Shown here piece after piece: positions 36,495 to 45,372 of a DNA stretch of 64,000 nt; positions within the stretch are counted from its first letter, which is position 1, and every line of letters begins with the position of its first letter. The notes beneath the pieces are model-generated. The model had not been told where the DNA came from and ran no database searches. It worked only from the letters and a program-made list of their open reading frames with translations. This DNA comes from Herbaspirillum sp. 3R11. GTDB taxonomy: Bacteria > Pseudomonadota > Gammaproteobacteria > Burkholderiales > Burkholderiaceae_D. Both the position numbers and the translations under genes were made by a program. The stretch is taken from positions 930,001-994,000 of the forward strand of contig NZ_SPNJ01000001.1 in assembly GCF_004563925.1 (NCBI RefSeq). Direction: 5' to 3'.

Positions 36495-39236
36495 TCAGGC
36501 CGTCTCCGCCGCCCGCGTCTCCACCAGCAATTTCTTGATCTCCGGCACACACGAGCCGCAGTTGCCGCCGGCCTTGAGGCAAGCCGTGACTTCCGCCACC
36601 GTCTTCAATCCCTGTTCTCTGACTGCATTGCAAATCGTGTTGCGGCCCACGCCGAAGCACGAACATACCGTCGGTCCGGTGTCGGCGCCTTTTTCGATCG
36701 GCTGGCCGATCAGCAGGCCGACGCGGTCGGCTTCTTCCAGTTGCTCCTTGTCGAACAGGCTCGCCAGCCACGCGCGCGAGGGCAGGTCGGGGCGCTTGGA
36801 CAGGAAGATGCACATGTCGATGCGGTCGTTGTCGACGTGCACTGCGCGATAGACGCCGGCGGTGCGGTCTTCGTATTCAAGCCAGTCGGCGTCGATGTCA
36901 TGCACGCCGAGCAGCGTGCGCGCCCACGCGCTGTGGTCGCCGATGGTGTTGCGCCCGGCCAGTTCGTAGCGCGCGAAATCGCGGCCCTGGATGCGTGTCC
37001 AATGCGTGATTTCATCCAGCGCCAAAGCTTTGCGGCTGAGGATGAAGCCATGCCACGACACGCCGAATTCTTCGATGTTGACAGGCGTGTGCTTGAACTC
37101 CGGTTCGCCCGATACCGGATCGACCACCGGATTGACCAGCGCACCGACGCGGGCGTCGGAGGCAGTCTGGTTGCTCCAGTGAATCGGCACGAACACGCTG
37201 CCGCGCGCGATGCCGCCGCTGTGCTGCACGCGCGCCACCATTGCGCCCCAGCGCGAGCTGATGCGCGCCAGTCCGCCTTCGCGTACGCCGTAGCGCAGCG
37301 CGTCCTGCGGATGCATGTCGACGAAGGATTCCGGCACGTGATCCGCCAGGCGCGCTGATTTCCCGGTGCGCGTCATGGTGTGCCATTGATCGCGCACGCG
37401 GCCGGTGTTGAGCGTCAGCGGGAATTCCTCATCGGGCAGATGCGCCGGGCCACGCGGTGGCGTCGCCACGAAGCGCGCCTTGCCGTCGGCATGTGAATAG
37501 CGCTGGTTGCCGAACAGGCGCGCAGTACCGACCACGTCGCCGTTATGTTTGTCGCGCGTCACCGGCCACTGGATCGGCTGCAACTGGTCGAACTGTTGTT
37601 TGCTCATGCCGATCAGGCCGTCCAGGTTGAACACGCGCATGCTGTTGCCGGCGATTTGCGGCGGGCCGTTGCGATAGCTGCTCAGGCGCGCGTGTTCGTC
37701 GAAGATCGCATGCGCGCCGGCGAAGTCGAAGCCGCGATACCCCATGCGGATGGCGACGTCGCAAATAATCTTCCAGTCCGGACGCGCTTCCCCTGGGGGC
37801 GTCAGGAAGGCGCGCTGGCGCGAGATGCGGCGCTCGGAATTGGTGACGGTGCCGTCCTTCTCGCCCCAGCCGAGCGCGGGCAGCAGCACGTGCGCGAAGG
37901 CATTGGTGTCGGTGCCTTCGATGATGTCGGAGGCCACCACCAGTTCGCACTTCGACAGGGCGCGTTGGACCACGTTGGCGTCGGGCATGCTGACCATGGG
38001 ATTGGTCGCCATGATCCAGACCGCCTTGATGCGGCCGGCTTCAATCGCGTTGAACAGGTCGACTGCTTTCAGGCCCGGCTTGTCGGCCATCTGCGGCGAA
38101 CCCCAGAAGGTCTGCACCGTGTCGCGATGCAGCGCATTGTCGAGATCCATATGCGCCGCCAGCATGTTGGCCAGGCCGCCGACTTCGCGGCCGCCCATGG
38201 CGTTGGGCTGGCCGGTGATCGAGAACGGTCCCATGCCGGGCTTGCCGATGCGGCCGCTGATCAGATGGGCGTTGATGATGCTGTTGACCTTGTCGGTGCC
38301 GGCGCTCGATTGATTCACGCCCATCGAGAAGGCTGTGATGACCTTCTCGGTATCGGCAAACATCTGGTAGAACGCCAGCAGGTCGTTGACGTCGACCTTG
38401 CAGATGCGCGCCACTTCGTTCGGATCGGCGCAGTCGGCGTCGGCGATCGCCAGCGCTTCGCCGAGGCCGCTGGTATGGGCGTCGACGAAGGCATTGTCGC
38501 GCGCGCCACGATGCGCGAGGAAGCTCATCAGTCCGTTGAACAGCCAGACATCGGTGCCGACCTTGACCGGCAAATGCATGTCGGCCAGTTCGCAGGTGGC
38601 GGTGCGGCGCGGATCGATGACGATCAGCTTCATCTCCGGCCGGTTCTCCTTGGCCTTGGCGATGCGCTGGAACAGGATGGGATGGCACCACGCGGTGTTG
38701 GAACCGACCAGCACCACCATGTCGGCCAACTCCAGATCTTCGTAGCAGATCGGCACCAGGTCTTCGCCGAACGCACGCTTGTGGCCGGCCACGGCCGACG
38801 ACATGCACAGGCGCGAATTGGTGTCGATGTTGGCGCTGCCGACGTAACCCTTCATGAGTTTGTTGGCGATGTAATAGTCTTCGGTCAGCAACTGGCCGGA
38901 GACGTACAGCGCCACCGAGTCCGCACCGTGGCGGTCGATGATGCCGCGCAGGCCGCCGGCGACCTTGTCGAGTGCGGCGTCCCAGCTCACGCGTTGCAAC
39001 GCGCCGTCGGCGTCGCGCACCTTCGGATACAGCAGGCGGCCGTCGAGGTCGACCGTCTCGCCCAGCGCCGAACCCTTGACGCACAGGCGGCCCTTGTTGG
39101 CCGGATGCAGTTCGTCGCCGGCGATCGCGATCGTGCCGTCGGTTTGCATCGACGCGCGCACGCCGCAGCCGACGCCGCAATACGGGCAGGTGGTCTTGGT
39201 GCCGACAGTCGAGAGCGGAGCTTGGGAGAGATTCAC
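36495..39236 (-). CDS. nasA: Assimilatory nitrate reductase, molybdopterin catalytic subunit
   Basis: Reduces nitrate to nitrite in the cytoplasm for nitrogen assimilation. The 913 residues carry an N-terminal [4Fe-4S] cluster (C17, C20, C24, C52; TCPYCGVGC), then the bis-MGD molybdenum domains of the NasA/NapA family, ending with the MGD-binding domain (FPLTLNTGRVRDQWHTMTRTGKS, about 625-647). A C-terminal BFD-like [2Fe-2S] domain follows (VCSCFGVGRNTICNAV and GGNCGSCVPEIKK), as in Klebsiella-type NasA. It is last gene of the operon, 13 bases after the FAD protein, which is the likely electron donor. Confidence 0.95.
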   Translation of the reverse strand: MNLSQAPLSTVGTKTTCPYCGVGCGVRASMQTDGTIAIAGDELHPANKGRLCVKGSALGETVDLDGRLLYPKVRDADGALQRVSWDAALDKVAGGLRGIIDRHGADSVALYVSGQLLTEDYYIANKLMKGYVGSANIDTNSRLCMSSAVAGHKRAFGEDLVPICYEDLELADMVVLVGSNTAWCHPILFQRIAKAKENRPEMKLIVIDPRRTATCELADMHLPVKVGTDVWLFNGLMSFLAHRGARDNAFVDAHTSGLGEALAIADADCADPNEVARICKVDVNDLLAFYQMFADTEKVITAFSMGVNQSSAGTDKVNSIINAHLISGRIGKPGMGPFSITGQPNAMGGREVGGLANMLAAHMDLDNALHRDTVQTFWGSPQMADKPGLKAVDLFNAIEAGRIKAVWIMATNPMVSMPDANVVQRALSKCELVVASDIIEGTDTNAFAHVLLPALGWGEKDGTVTNSERRISRQRAFLTPPGEARPDWKIICDVAIRMGYRGFDFAGAHAIFDEHARLSSYRNGPPQIAGNSMRVFNLDGLIGMSKQQFDQLQPIQWPVTRDKHNGDVVGTARLFGNQRYSHADGKARFVATPPRGPAHLPDEEFPLTLNTGRVRDQWHTMTRTGKSARLADHVPESFVDMHPQDALRYGVREGGLARISSRWGAMVARVQHSGGIARGSVFVPIHWSNQTASDARVGALVNPVVDPVSGEPEFKHTPVNIEEFGVSWHGFILSRKALALDEITHWTRIQGRDFARYELAGRNTIGDHSAWARTLLGVHDIDADWLEYEDRTAGVYRAVHVDNDRIDMCIFLSKRPDLPSRAWLASLFDKEQLEEADRVGLLIGQPIEKGADTGPTVCSCFGVGRNTICNAVREQGLKTVAEVTACLKAGGNCGSCVPEIKKLLVETRAAETA

Positions 39237-39249
39237 GATAGTTTCCTGG

Positions 39250-40536
39250 TCAGGCTGCCTGGGTGCTTTGGGTTTCGCTTTGCGCTTGGCTGGATACGGC
39301 TTGACCGAACAACAGTTGATGACGGATGGCGGAAATGTCGCCGCCTTTCTGGATCAGGTCGAAGTACCACGGACCGTCCTTGACGTCGCCGTACAGAACC
39401 GCACCGATCAAGCGGCTGCCTTGCAGCACCAGCCGTTTGTAAATGCCGCGACGCGGATCACGCAGCACCAGGTCTTCGGTGTCTTCTGCGCCGATGAAGT
39501 CGCCGGCCGAATACAGGTCGACGCCGGTGACCTTGAGCTTGGTGGCGGTGGCTTGCTGCACATAGCGGCGATGACCGGCGCCGGCCAGATGGGCGCCGCA
39601 GACGCGCGCCTGATCCCAGATCGGCGCGACCAGGCCGAAGGTGGCCTTGCGGTGCTGCACGCATTCGCCGACGGCGTAGATGCGCGGATCGTAAGTCTGC
39701 AGCGTGTCGTCGACCACGATGGCGCGGTCGCAATGCAGGCCGGCGTTTTTCGCCAGTTCAATGTTGGGGCGTACGCCTGCGGTCATGACGACGAGGTCGG
39801 CCGGGATTTCAGCGCCGTCCTTGAAGCGCACCGCCGTGACGCGATCAGGACCGACGATTGCATCAGTCTGTGCATTGAGCAGGAAGCGCAGGCCCTTCAT
39901 CTCCAGCGCCTTCTTCAGCAGCGCGGCGGCAGGCTTGTCGAGTTGCTGATTCATCAGGCTGTCGGTGACATGCACTACGGTCACGTCCATGCCTTGACGC
40001 AGCAGGCCGTTGGCCGCTTCCAGGCCGAGCAGGCCGCCGCCGATCACCACCGCATGGCGATGGTTGCGCGCAGCGTCGAGCATGGTGTGGACGTCCTGGA
40101 TGTCGCGGAAGGCGATCACGCCCGGCAGTTCATGGCCCGGCACCGGGATGATGAACGGCTTGGAGCCGGTCGCCAGCAGCAGGCGGTCGTATTCGATCTC
40201 GACACCGGCTTGCGAGCGCACGGTGCGGCGACGGCGGTCGATTTTCTCCACCGGATCGCCGGCGTGCAGCGTGATGTTGTTCTGCACATACCAGTCGCGC
40301 GTGTTGAGCATGATGTCGTCCATGCTCTTGTCGCCCGCCAGCACCGGCGACAGCAGGATGCGGTTGTAATTGCCGTGCGGCTCGGCGCCGAATACGGTGA
40401 TGTCGTACAAATCCGGCGCCAGCTTCAGCAATTCTTCAACCGTACGCATGCCGGCCATGCCGTTGCCGATCACGACCAGCGACGGTTTCTTTGCGGAAGC
40501 GATTGAAGACTCAGCAGGTGCCGGAACGATAGTCAT
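39250..40536 (-). CDS. FAD/NAD(P)H-dependent oxidoreductase, probable electron donor of nitrate reductase
   Basis: A 428-residue pyridine nucleotide-disulfide oxidoreductase-like flavoprotein. It has the FAD-binding VVIGNGMAGMRTVEELL near the N-terminus, a second dinucleotide fold AVVIGGGLLGLEAANGL (NADH), and the FAD-contacting YAVGECVQHRK. Its sequence parallels the N-terminal flavin half of NirB encoded two genes upstream, suggesting duplication. By position it should pass NADH electrons to NasA, filling the NasB/NasC role. The start is ATG 40536, whose ATGA overlaps the nirD stop; GTG 40548 is less likely. Confidence 0.86.
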   Translation of the reverse strand: MTIVPAPAESSIASAKKPSLVVIGNGMAGMRTVEELLKLAPDLYDITVFGAEPHGNYNRILLSPVLAGDKSMDDIMLNTRDWYVQNNITLHAGDPVEKIDRRRRTVRSQAGVEIEYDRLLLATGSKPFIIPVPGHELPGVIAFRDIQDVHTMLDAARNHRHAVVIGGGLLGLEAANGLLRQGMDVTVVHVTDSLMNQQLDKPAAALLKKALEMKGLRFLLNAQTDAIVGPDRVTAVRFKDGAEIPADLVVMTAGVRPNIELAKNAGLHCDRAIVVDDTLQTYDPRIYAVGECVQHRKATFGLVAPIWDQARVCGAHLAGAGHRRYVQQATATKLKVTGVDLYSAGDFIGAEDTEDLVLRDPRRGIYKRLVLQGSRLIGAVLYGDVKDGPWYFDLIQKGGDISAIRHQLLFGQAVSSQAQSETQSTQAA

Positions 40537-40916
40537 GCGCCCACCCACACCTTGCCGTGTTCGATGCGCGCAGGGTAGGCGCTGACCGAATGTTCGGGCG
40601 CTTCAATGCATTCGCCGGTCTGCAGGTCAAAGTGTTGCTTGTAGATCGGCGAGGCCACCACGATGCGTTCGCCGATGCTGCCGACCAGGCCGCGCGACAG
40701 CACCGAGGCGTCCGCATTCGGGTCGTAGTTGCCGATGGCGAATACCCGTGCTTCTTTTTGTGCATCGCTATCGCCGCCTTCGATGACGTGGAACACCGCC
40801 ACCTGTTCGCCGCCGATCAGCGCGCAGACGCCGGTGTTGGGCACGATGTCGGCGATGTCGCAGACTTCAGTCCAGTGTTCGCAATTGTTGAGTTGTCGGT
40901 CGCTGTGCATGTTCAT
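40533..40916 (-). CDS. nirD: Nitrite reductase (NADH) small subunit
   Basis: A 127-residue Rieske-fold protein paired with NirB. Segments WTEVCDIADIVPNTGVCALIGGEQVAVFHV and VASPIYKQHFDLQTGECIEAPEHSVSAYPARIEHGKVWV follow the NirD layout. The usual CxH/CxxH cluster ligands of true Rieske proteins are absent, as is normal for NirD, so it binds no iron-sulfur cluster. It lies 15 bases after nirB and overlaps the FAD gene by four bases. Confidence 0.93.
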   Translation of the reverse strand: MNMHSDRQLNNCEHWTEVCDIADIVPNTGVCALIGGEQVAVFHVIEGGDSDAQKEARVFAIGNYDPNADASVLSRGLVGSIGERIVVASPIYKQHFDLQTGECIEAPEHSVSAYPARIEHGKVWVGA

Positions 40917-40931
40917 TTCCTCTCTCAGGAA

Positions 40932-43505
40932 TCAGATCGCTTCTGCGACCACAGGAATATCGATCAGCTTGCGCTCGGCAACCGTAGCCGGGCGGATCTG
41001 GCCGCGCTCGTCGACGAACTTGACGTTGTTGTCGGCTTCCTTGCTGTTGACGAAATGGCGGAAGCGCTTGCGTGTCTCCGGATCGGTGACGGCCTTCTTC
41101 CATTCGCATTCATAGGTGTCGACCACGTGCTGCATGTCGGCTTCCAGTTCGGCGGAGATGCCGAGCTTGTCGTCGATCACCACGCTCTTCAGATAGTCGA
41201 GGCCGCCTTCGAGGTTGTCGCGCCAGGTGCTGGTGCGTTGCAGACGATCGGCGGTGCGTACGTAGAACATCAGGAAGCGGTCGATGTAGCGGATCATGGT
41301 CGCCTTATCGAGATCCGAAGCGATCAGTTCGGCATGGCGCGGCTTCATGCCGCCGTTGCCGCAGACGTACAGGTTCCAGCCTTTTTCGGTGGCGATGATG
41401 CCGACGTCCTTGCCTTGCGCTTCCGCACATTCGCGGGTGCAGCCGGACACGCCGAACTTGATCTTGTGCGGCGAGCGCAGCCCCTTGTAGCGGTTCTCCA
41501 GTTCGATCGCCAGGCCGACGCTGTCGTCGACGCCGTAGCGGCACCAGGTCGAGCCGACGCAGGACTTCACCGTGCGCAACGACTTGCCGTAGGCGTGGCC
41601 GGTTTCAAAGCCGGCGGCGATCAGTTCTTCCCAGATGTCCGGCAATTGCTCGACGCGGGCGCCGAACAGGTCGACGCGCTGTCCGCCGGTGATCTTGGTG
41701 TAGAGGCCGTATTTCTTGGCGACCTGGCCGACCGCGATCAGGCCGTCCGGCGTGACTTCACCGCCGGCCATGCGCGGCACGACGGAGTAAGTGCCGTCCT
41801 TCTGGATGTTGCCGAGGAAGTAGTCGTTCGAATCCTGCAGGCTGGCGTGCTCTTTCTTGAGCACGAAGTCATTCCAGCAGGAGGCCAGGATATTGGCCGC
41901 GACCGGCTTGCAGACGTCGCAGCCAAGGCCTTTTCCGTGTTGCGCCAGCAGGTCGCCGAAGCTCTTGATCTTGTTCACGCGCACCAGGTGATGCAACTCC
42001 TGGCGCGAATAGGGGAAGTGTTCGCAGACGTGGTTGTTGACGGCCAGGCCTTGCTTCTTCATCTCGGCCTTCATCACTTGCGTCACGAGCGGCACGCAGC
42101 CGCCGCACGCGGTGCCGGCCTTGGTGCAACTCTTGAGATCGCCGATGTTGGTCACACCGGACGCCACTGCCGCACACAATTGGCCCTTCGACACGTTATT
42201 GCAGGAGCAGATTTGCGCGGAGTCCGGCAGGGCGTCGACGCCGAGGCCGACCTTGGCCTTGCCGTCGGCTTGCGGCAGGATCAGGAACTCCGGCGACTCC
42301 GGCAGTTCGATGCGGTTGAGCATCATCTGCAGCAGCGTGCCGTATTCTGCGGCGTCGCCGACCATCACTGCGCCGAGCAAATGCTTGCCCGATTCGGAGA
42401 CCACGATCTTCTTGTAGATCTGCTTGCGCTCATCGGTGAACTGGTACGAACGGCTGCCGATTTCCTTGCCGTGCGGGTCACCGATGCTGGCGACGTCCAC
42501 GCCCATGAGCTTCAACTTGGTGCTCATGTCGGCGCCGTTGAATTGCTGCACTTCGGCGGCGTCGTTCAGGTGCGCCAGCATGTGTTTGGCGGCGGTGCGC
42601 GCCATGTCGTAGCCGGGCGCCACCAGGCCGAAGATCTTGCCGTTCCACAATGCGCATTCGCCGATCGCGTAGACGTGAGGATCGGAAGTGATGCAACTGT
42701 TGTCGATCACGATGCCGCCGCGGTCGCCGACCTTGATACCCGACTCGCGCGCCAGTTCGTCGCGCGGACGGATGCCGGCCGAGAACACGATCATGTCGGT
42801 GTCGAGGTGGGTGCCGTCCTCGAAGTTCATGCGGTGGGTGCCGGTCTTGCCGTCGACGATTTCCAGCGTGTTCTTTTGCGTGTGGGCGGTGACGCCGAGG
42901 TCCTGGATCTTTTGGCGCAGGATGCGGCCGCCGCTCTCGTCGATCTGTACCGCCATGAGGCGCGGGGCGAATTCGACCACGTGGGTGTCCAAGTTCATGT
43001 CGCGCAGCGCCTTGGCGCATTCCAGGCCGAGCAGACCGCCGCCGATGACCACGCCGGTCTTGGAACGCTTGCCGCACTCGAGCATGGCTTCGAGGTCTTC
43101 GATGGTGCGATAGACGAAACAATCCTTGCGCTGGTTACCCGCGACGGTCGGAACAAAAGGGTAGGAACCCGTGGCCATGACCAGCTTGTCGTAGGCCAGC
43201 GTTTCGACGGCGCCGTTGATGTTGACGGTGACGGTCTTGCCGACGATGTCGATGTGCTGCGCCTTGGCGTTGAGCTTGAGGTCGAAGTCCACTGAACTCT
43301 TGCCGGCGTCGAAGAAACCGGGCGCAACCAGGGACAGGTCGTCGGCGGATTTGCCGGCGAAGAATTCGGACAGGTGCACGCGGTCGTAGGCCGGACGCGG
43401 CTCTTCGCACAGCACGGTGACCTTGATGTTGGCGGCGCCGCTTTCAGCCAGCGACTCCAGGAATTTGTGACCGACCATGCCGTGGCCAATGACGATGATG
43501 TTCAT
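40932..43505 (-). CDS. nirB: Assimilatory nitrite reductase (NADH) large subunit
   Basis: Reduces nitrite to ammonium with six electrons from NADH. Its 857 residues run as FAD/NAD module (MNIIVIGHGMVGHKFLE at the start, VVIGGGLLGLECA later), a BFD-like [2Fe-2S] domain (ICSCNNVSKGQLCAAV, ACGGCVPLV), then the siroheme/[4Fe-4S] nitrite reductase repeat. The cluster ligands are visible as SCVGSTWCRYG and SGCTRECAEA. The start is ATG 43505 with GAGGAGA upstream; the longer frame to 43601 lacks family sequence. It is second gene of the nitrate assimilation operon. Confidence 0.96.
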   Translation of the reverse strand: MNIIVIGHGMVGHKFLESLAESGAANIKVTVLCEEPRPAYDRVHLSEFFAGKSADDLSLVAPGFFDAGKSSVDFDLKLNAKAQHIDIVGKTVTVNINGAVETLAYDKLVMATGSYPFVPTVAGNQRKDCFVYRTIEDLEAMLECGKRSKTGVVIGGGLLGLECAKALRDMNLDTHVVEFAPRLMAVQIDESGGRILRQKIQDLGVTAHTQKNTLEIVDGKTGTHRMNFEDGTHLDTDMIVFSAGIRPRDELARESGIKVGDRGGIVIDNSCITSDPHVYAIGECALWNGKIFGLVAPGYDMARTAAKHMLAHLNDAAEVQQFNGADMSTKLKLMGVDVASIGDPHGKEIGSRSYQFTDERKQIYKKIVVSESGKHLLGAVMVGDAAEYGTLLQMMLNRIELPESPEFLILPQADGKAKVGLGVDALPDSAQICSCNNVSKGQLCAAVASGVTNIGDLKSCTKAGTACGGCVPLVTQVMKAEMKKQGLAVNNHVCEHFPYSRQELHHLVRVNKIKSFGDLLAQHGKGLGCDVCKPVAANILASCWNDFVLKKEHASLQDSNDYFLGNIQKDGTYSVVPRMAGGEVTPDGLIAVGQVAKKYGLYTKITGGQRVDLFGARVEQLPDIWEELIAAGFETGHAYGKSLRTVKSCVGSTWCRYGVDDSVGLAIELENRYKGLRSPHKIKFGVSGCTRECAEAQGKDVGIIATEKGWNLYVCGNGGMKPRHAELIASDLDKATMIRYIDRFLMFYVRTADRLQRTSTWRDNLEGGLDYLKSVVIDDKLGISAELEADMQHVVDTYECEWKKAVTDPETRKRFRHFVNSKEADNNVKFVDERGQIRPATVAERKLIDIPVVAEAI

Positions 43506-43518
43506 GATCAGGTTCTCC

Positions 43519-44874
43519 TCAGGCGGGAATGTTGTTTGCTGCGACGGCCAGTGTCGGCTCGTCGTTCTTGTCGCTGGTGGTGAAGCGCACGGCAACTGCA
43601 CACAGCGCCGAGACCGTCACGAGCACGCCGAGCATGCTCAGTGTTTGCTGGGTGTCGCCCAGGCCCTTCATCAGGAAGCCCGCCAGTACCGCGCCGACAT
43701 TGCCGCCAGCGCCGATGATGCCGGCCACGCCGCCCAGCGCCTTGCGGTCGATGAACGGCACCAGCGCGTAGGTCGCGCCGCAGGCCATGTGGGTGAACAG
43801 GCCGAAGCACAGCATCGCGATGACTGCCATCGTGACGCTGCCGGCGTGGGCAAACCACAGCAAGCCGAGGCCTTCGCCGAGCATCATGATGAACAGCAAG
43901 GTGGCGCGGCGATTCAGGCCGCCCCGCAGCGCCACCTTGTCGGAGATGATGCCGCCCAGTGCGCGAGCAAACAGCGCCAGCAGACCGAAGCTGGCGGCGG
44001 CGATGCCGGCGCTCTTCAACGACAGGCCGAAGTGATCGACATAATAGATGGCGGCGATGTTGTGGATGAAGATTTCCACGCCGAAGCAGGCGCCGTAGGT
44101 GATGAACAGCATCCACACGCGGTAGTTGGCGCTGGCGGCGCGGAAGCTGGCCCAGCCACCTTTTTTGCCGCTTTCGATGGCGATGCCGGCAGCGCGCAGT
44201 TCGTCGAAGTTGCCTTGCGGGCAATCCTGCGTGAAGTGCCAGTAGACGGCTGCCATCGCCAGCATCATCAGGCCCGGCACCAGCAGCGCCACGCGCCAGC
44301 CGAGGTTGTCGCCCACGCCCAGCATCAGCATCGCGGCCAGCAGCAGCGGCATCAGGCCTTGCGCTACGCCGCCGCCGGCATTGCCCCAGCCGGCGGTCGC
44401 CGCGTTGGCGGTGCCGACCACATTGGGGGCGAACATCACCGAGGTGTGGTACTGGGTGATCACGAAGCTGGCGCCGACGGCGCCGATGCACAGGCGGAAG
44501 AACAGGAAAGTCTCATAGGTCTGCGCGAAGCCGACGCCGATCACCGGGATGGCGCCGATCAGCAGCAGGCCGGTGTAAGCCTTGCGCGGACCGTAGCGAT
44601 CGCACATTGGGCCGATCACCAGGCGCACCAGGATGGTCACGGCGACGGCGGCGATGTTGATGTTGGCGATTTGCTCGATGGTCAGGCCGAGCTGGCCCTT
44701 GATGACCGGCATCAGCGGCGCGCAGGCAAACCAGGCGAAGAAGCAGACGAAGAAGGCCATCCAGGTCAGGTGGAAGGTGCGCATCTGCGGCGTGCCCATG
44801 GAGAAGAGCTGGATCTTGCTCGCCTTGCTGGTGCTATTGCGGGTGATGTCTTTGCTGTCAGGAGTTGCGGCCAT
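43519..44874 (-). CDS. Nitrate/nitrite MFS transporter (NNP family)
   Basis: A 451-residue, twelve-helix transporter that imports nitrate for the enzymes encoded downstream. Nitrate-family glycine-rich signatures are visible as AGWGNAGGGVAQGLMP (helix 5) and GIIGAGGNVGAVLAGFL (helix 11). Loop 2-3 carries GPMCDRYGPRKAYT. The ATG at 44874 follows CGGGAT; the frame extends to 44913 into the leader terminator, which rules out an earlier start. It is first in the operon narK-type transporter, nirB, nirD, FAD protein, nasA, directly behind an attenuator-like leader. Confidence 0.93.
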   Translation of the reverse strand: MAATPDSKDITRNSTSKASKIQLFSMGTPQMRTFHLTWMAFFVCFFAWFACAPLMPVIKGQLGLTIEQIANINIAAVAVTILVRLVIGPMCDRYGPRKAYTGLLLIGAIPVIGVGFAQTYETFLFFRLCIGAVGASFVITQYHTSVMFAPNVVGTANAATAGWGNAGGGVAQGLMPLLLAAMLMLGVGDNLGWRVALLVPGLMMLAMAAVYWHFTQDCPQGNFDELRAAGIAIESGKKGGWASFRAASANYRVWMLFITYGACFGVEIFIHNIAAIYYVDHFGLSLKSAGIAAASFGLLALFARALGGIISDKVALRGGLNRRATLLFIMMLGEGLGLLWFAHAGSVTMAVIAMLCFGLFTHMACGATYALVPFIDRKALGGVAGIIGAGGNVGAVLAGFLMKGLGDTQQTLSMLGVLVTVSALCAVAVRFTTSDKNDEPTLAVAANNIPA

Positions 44875-44892
44875 TTTTATCCCGTTAAAAAC

Positions 44893-44941
44893 AAAAAGGC
44901 GCCCGCTCAACAAGGCATGAATGCCAAGCTAAGCGGACGCC
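44893..44941 (-). terminator. Leader (attenuator) terminator before the nitrate operon
   Basis: On the minus strand GGCGTCCGCT (44941-44932) pairs with AGCGGGCGCC (44907-44898), ten pairs with one G-U, and is followed by TTTTTG. It stands only 19 bases before the first gene's ATG, a place where an unconditional terminator would silence the operon, so conditional readthrough is expected. Confidence 0.85.
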
Positions 44942-44968
44942 GTTGTCCTGCAGATCCGTCTTTAGATC
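44935..44968 (-). promoter_or_regulatory. Two-hairpin ANTAR-type antiterminator element in the nitrate operon leader
   Basis: On the minus-strand RNA, hairpin P1 (44968-44953) is GATCU-AAAGAC-GGAUC and hairpin P2 (44948-44935) is GGAC-AACGGC-GUCC. Both have six-base loops with A at position 1 and G at position 4, the pattern described for RNAs bound by ANTAR-domain proteins (Klebsiella NasR, Azotobacter/Pseudomonas NasT). They are separated by four bases. The 3' arm of P2 shares bases 44935-44941 with the terminator stem, so P2 and terminator are mutually exclusive. No NasR or NasS/NasT gene lies in the window. Confidence 0.82.
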
Positions 44969-45022
44969 GGCATTAAAAATAGTGAAAGCTGCTGGATCGT
45001 CGTTGATCCATGCACGGACATA

Positions 45023-45038
45023 TGCAAAGCCTGTGCCA
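45023..45038 (-). promoter_or_regulatory. Sigma-54 promoter of the nitrate assimilation operon
   Basis: On the minus strand TGGCAC-AGGCT-TTGCA matches the sigma-54 consensus exactly, with GG and GC ten bases apart. Transcription would start near 45012, giving a leader of about 138 bases that contains the ANTAR-type hairpins. NtrC is the expected activator; I found only half-site-like GGTGC motifs upstream. Confidence 0.85.
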
Positions 45039-45056
45039 GAAAGCTGGATTCCCTGA

Positions 45057-45072
45057 TGGCACGTGGCTTGCA
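45057..45072 (+). promoter_or_regulatory. Second, divergent sigma-54 promoter facing the aldehyde dehydrogenase gene
   Basis: On the plus strand TGGCAC-GTGGC-TTGCA is again a perfect consensus with ten bases between GG and GC. It lies 18 bases from the nitrate operon promoter, back to back. Transcription would start near 45084 and run about 290 bases before the aldehyde dehydrogenase ATG. Confidence 0.7.
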
Positions 45073-45372
45073 GGCCGGTTTCGTGGTGCGGTAGGCTGGC
45101 CGGTTGCGGGATGGTTTGCAACGATATATGTCATGTTGTGATGTGTCTCGGTGCAGCCTGCTCGCAAATGGTGCGGTGCGTCGGGCGTTTTCGGCCCGCG
45201 CCCGAAATCAGGGAAACTCAGTGAAAACAGGGAGAAAAACTTGCCGTCGCGCAAGCTGCGAAGACTAAAAATCCGGCACTTTGCAGGATCAGGCAATCGT
45301 CCAGCAGCATTGGTCTACCGCCGCGGAGGGCGCGGCTCTTACCATGGCTTCACGTCATTCACAGGAGCCGAC

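Noticed and set aside
37545-43295. Very long plus-strand open frames (612, 522 and 912 codons) opposite nasA, the FAD gene and nirB
   Set aside because: They mirror well-recognised enzymes on the other strand and read as His/Asp/Gly/Val-rich antisense translations without family motifs.
45073-45200. NtrC enhancer sites upstream of the nitrate operon
   Set aside because: GGTGC motifs are present but only as direct or half sites; no good inverted GCACC-N5-GGTGC pair could be found by eye.
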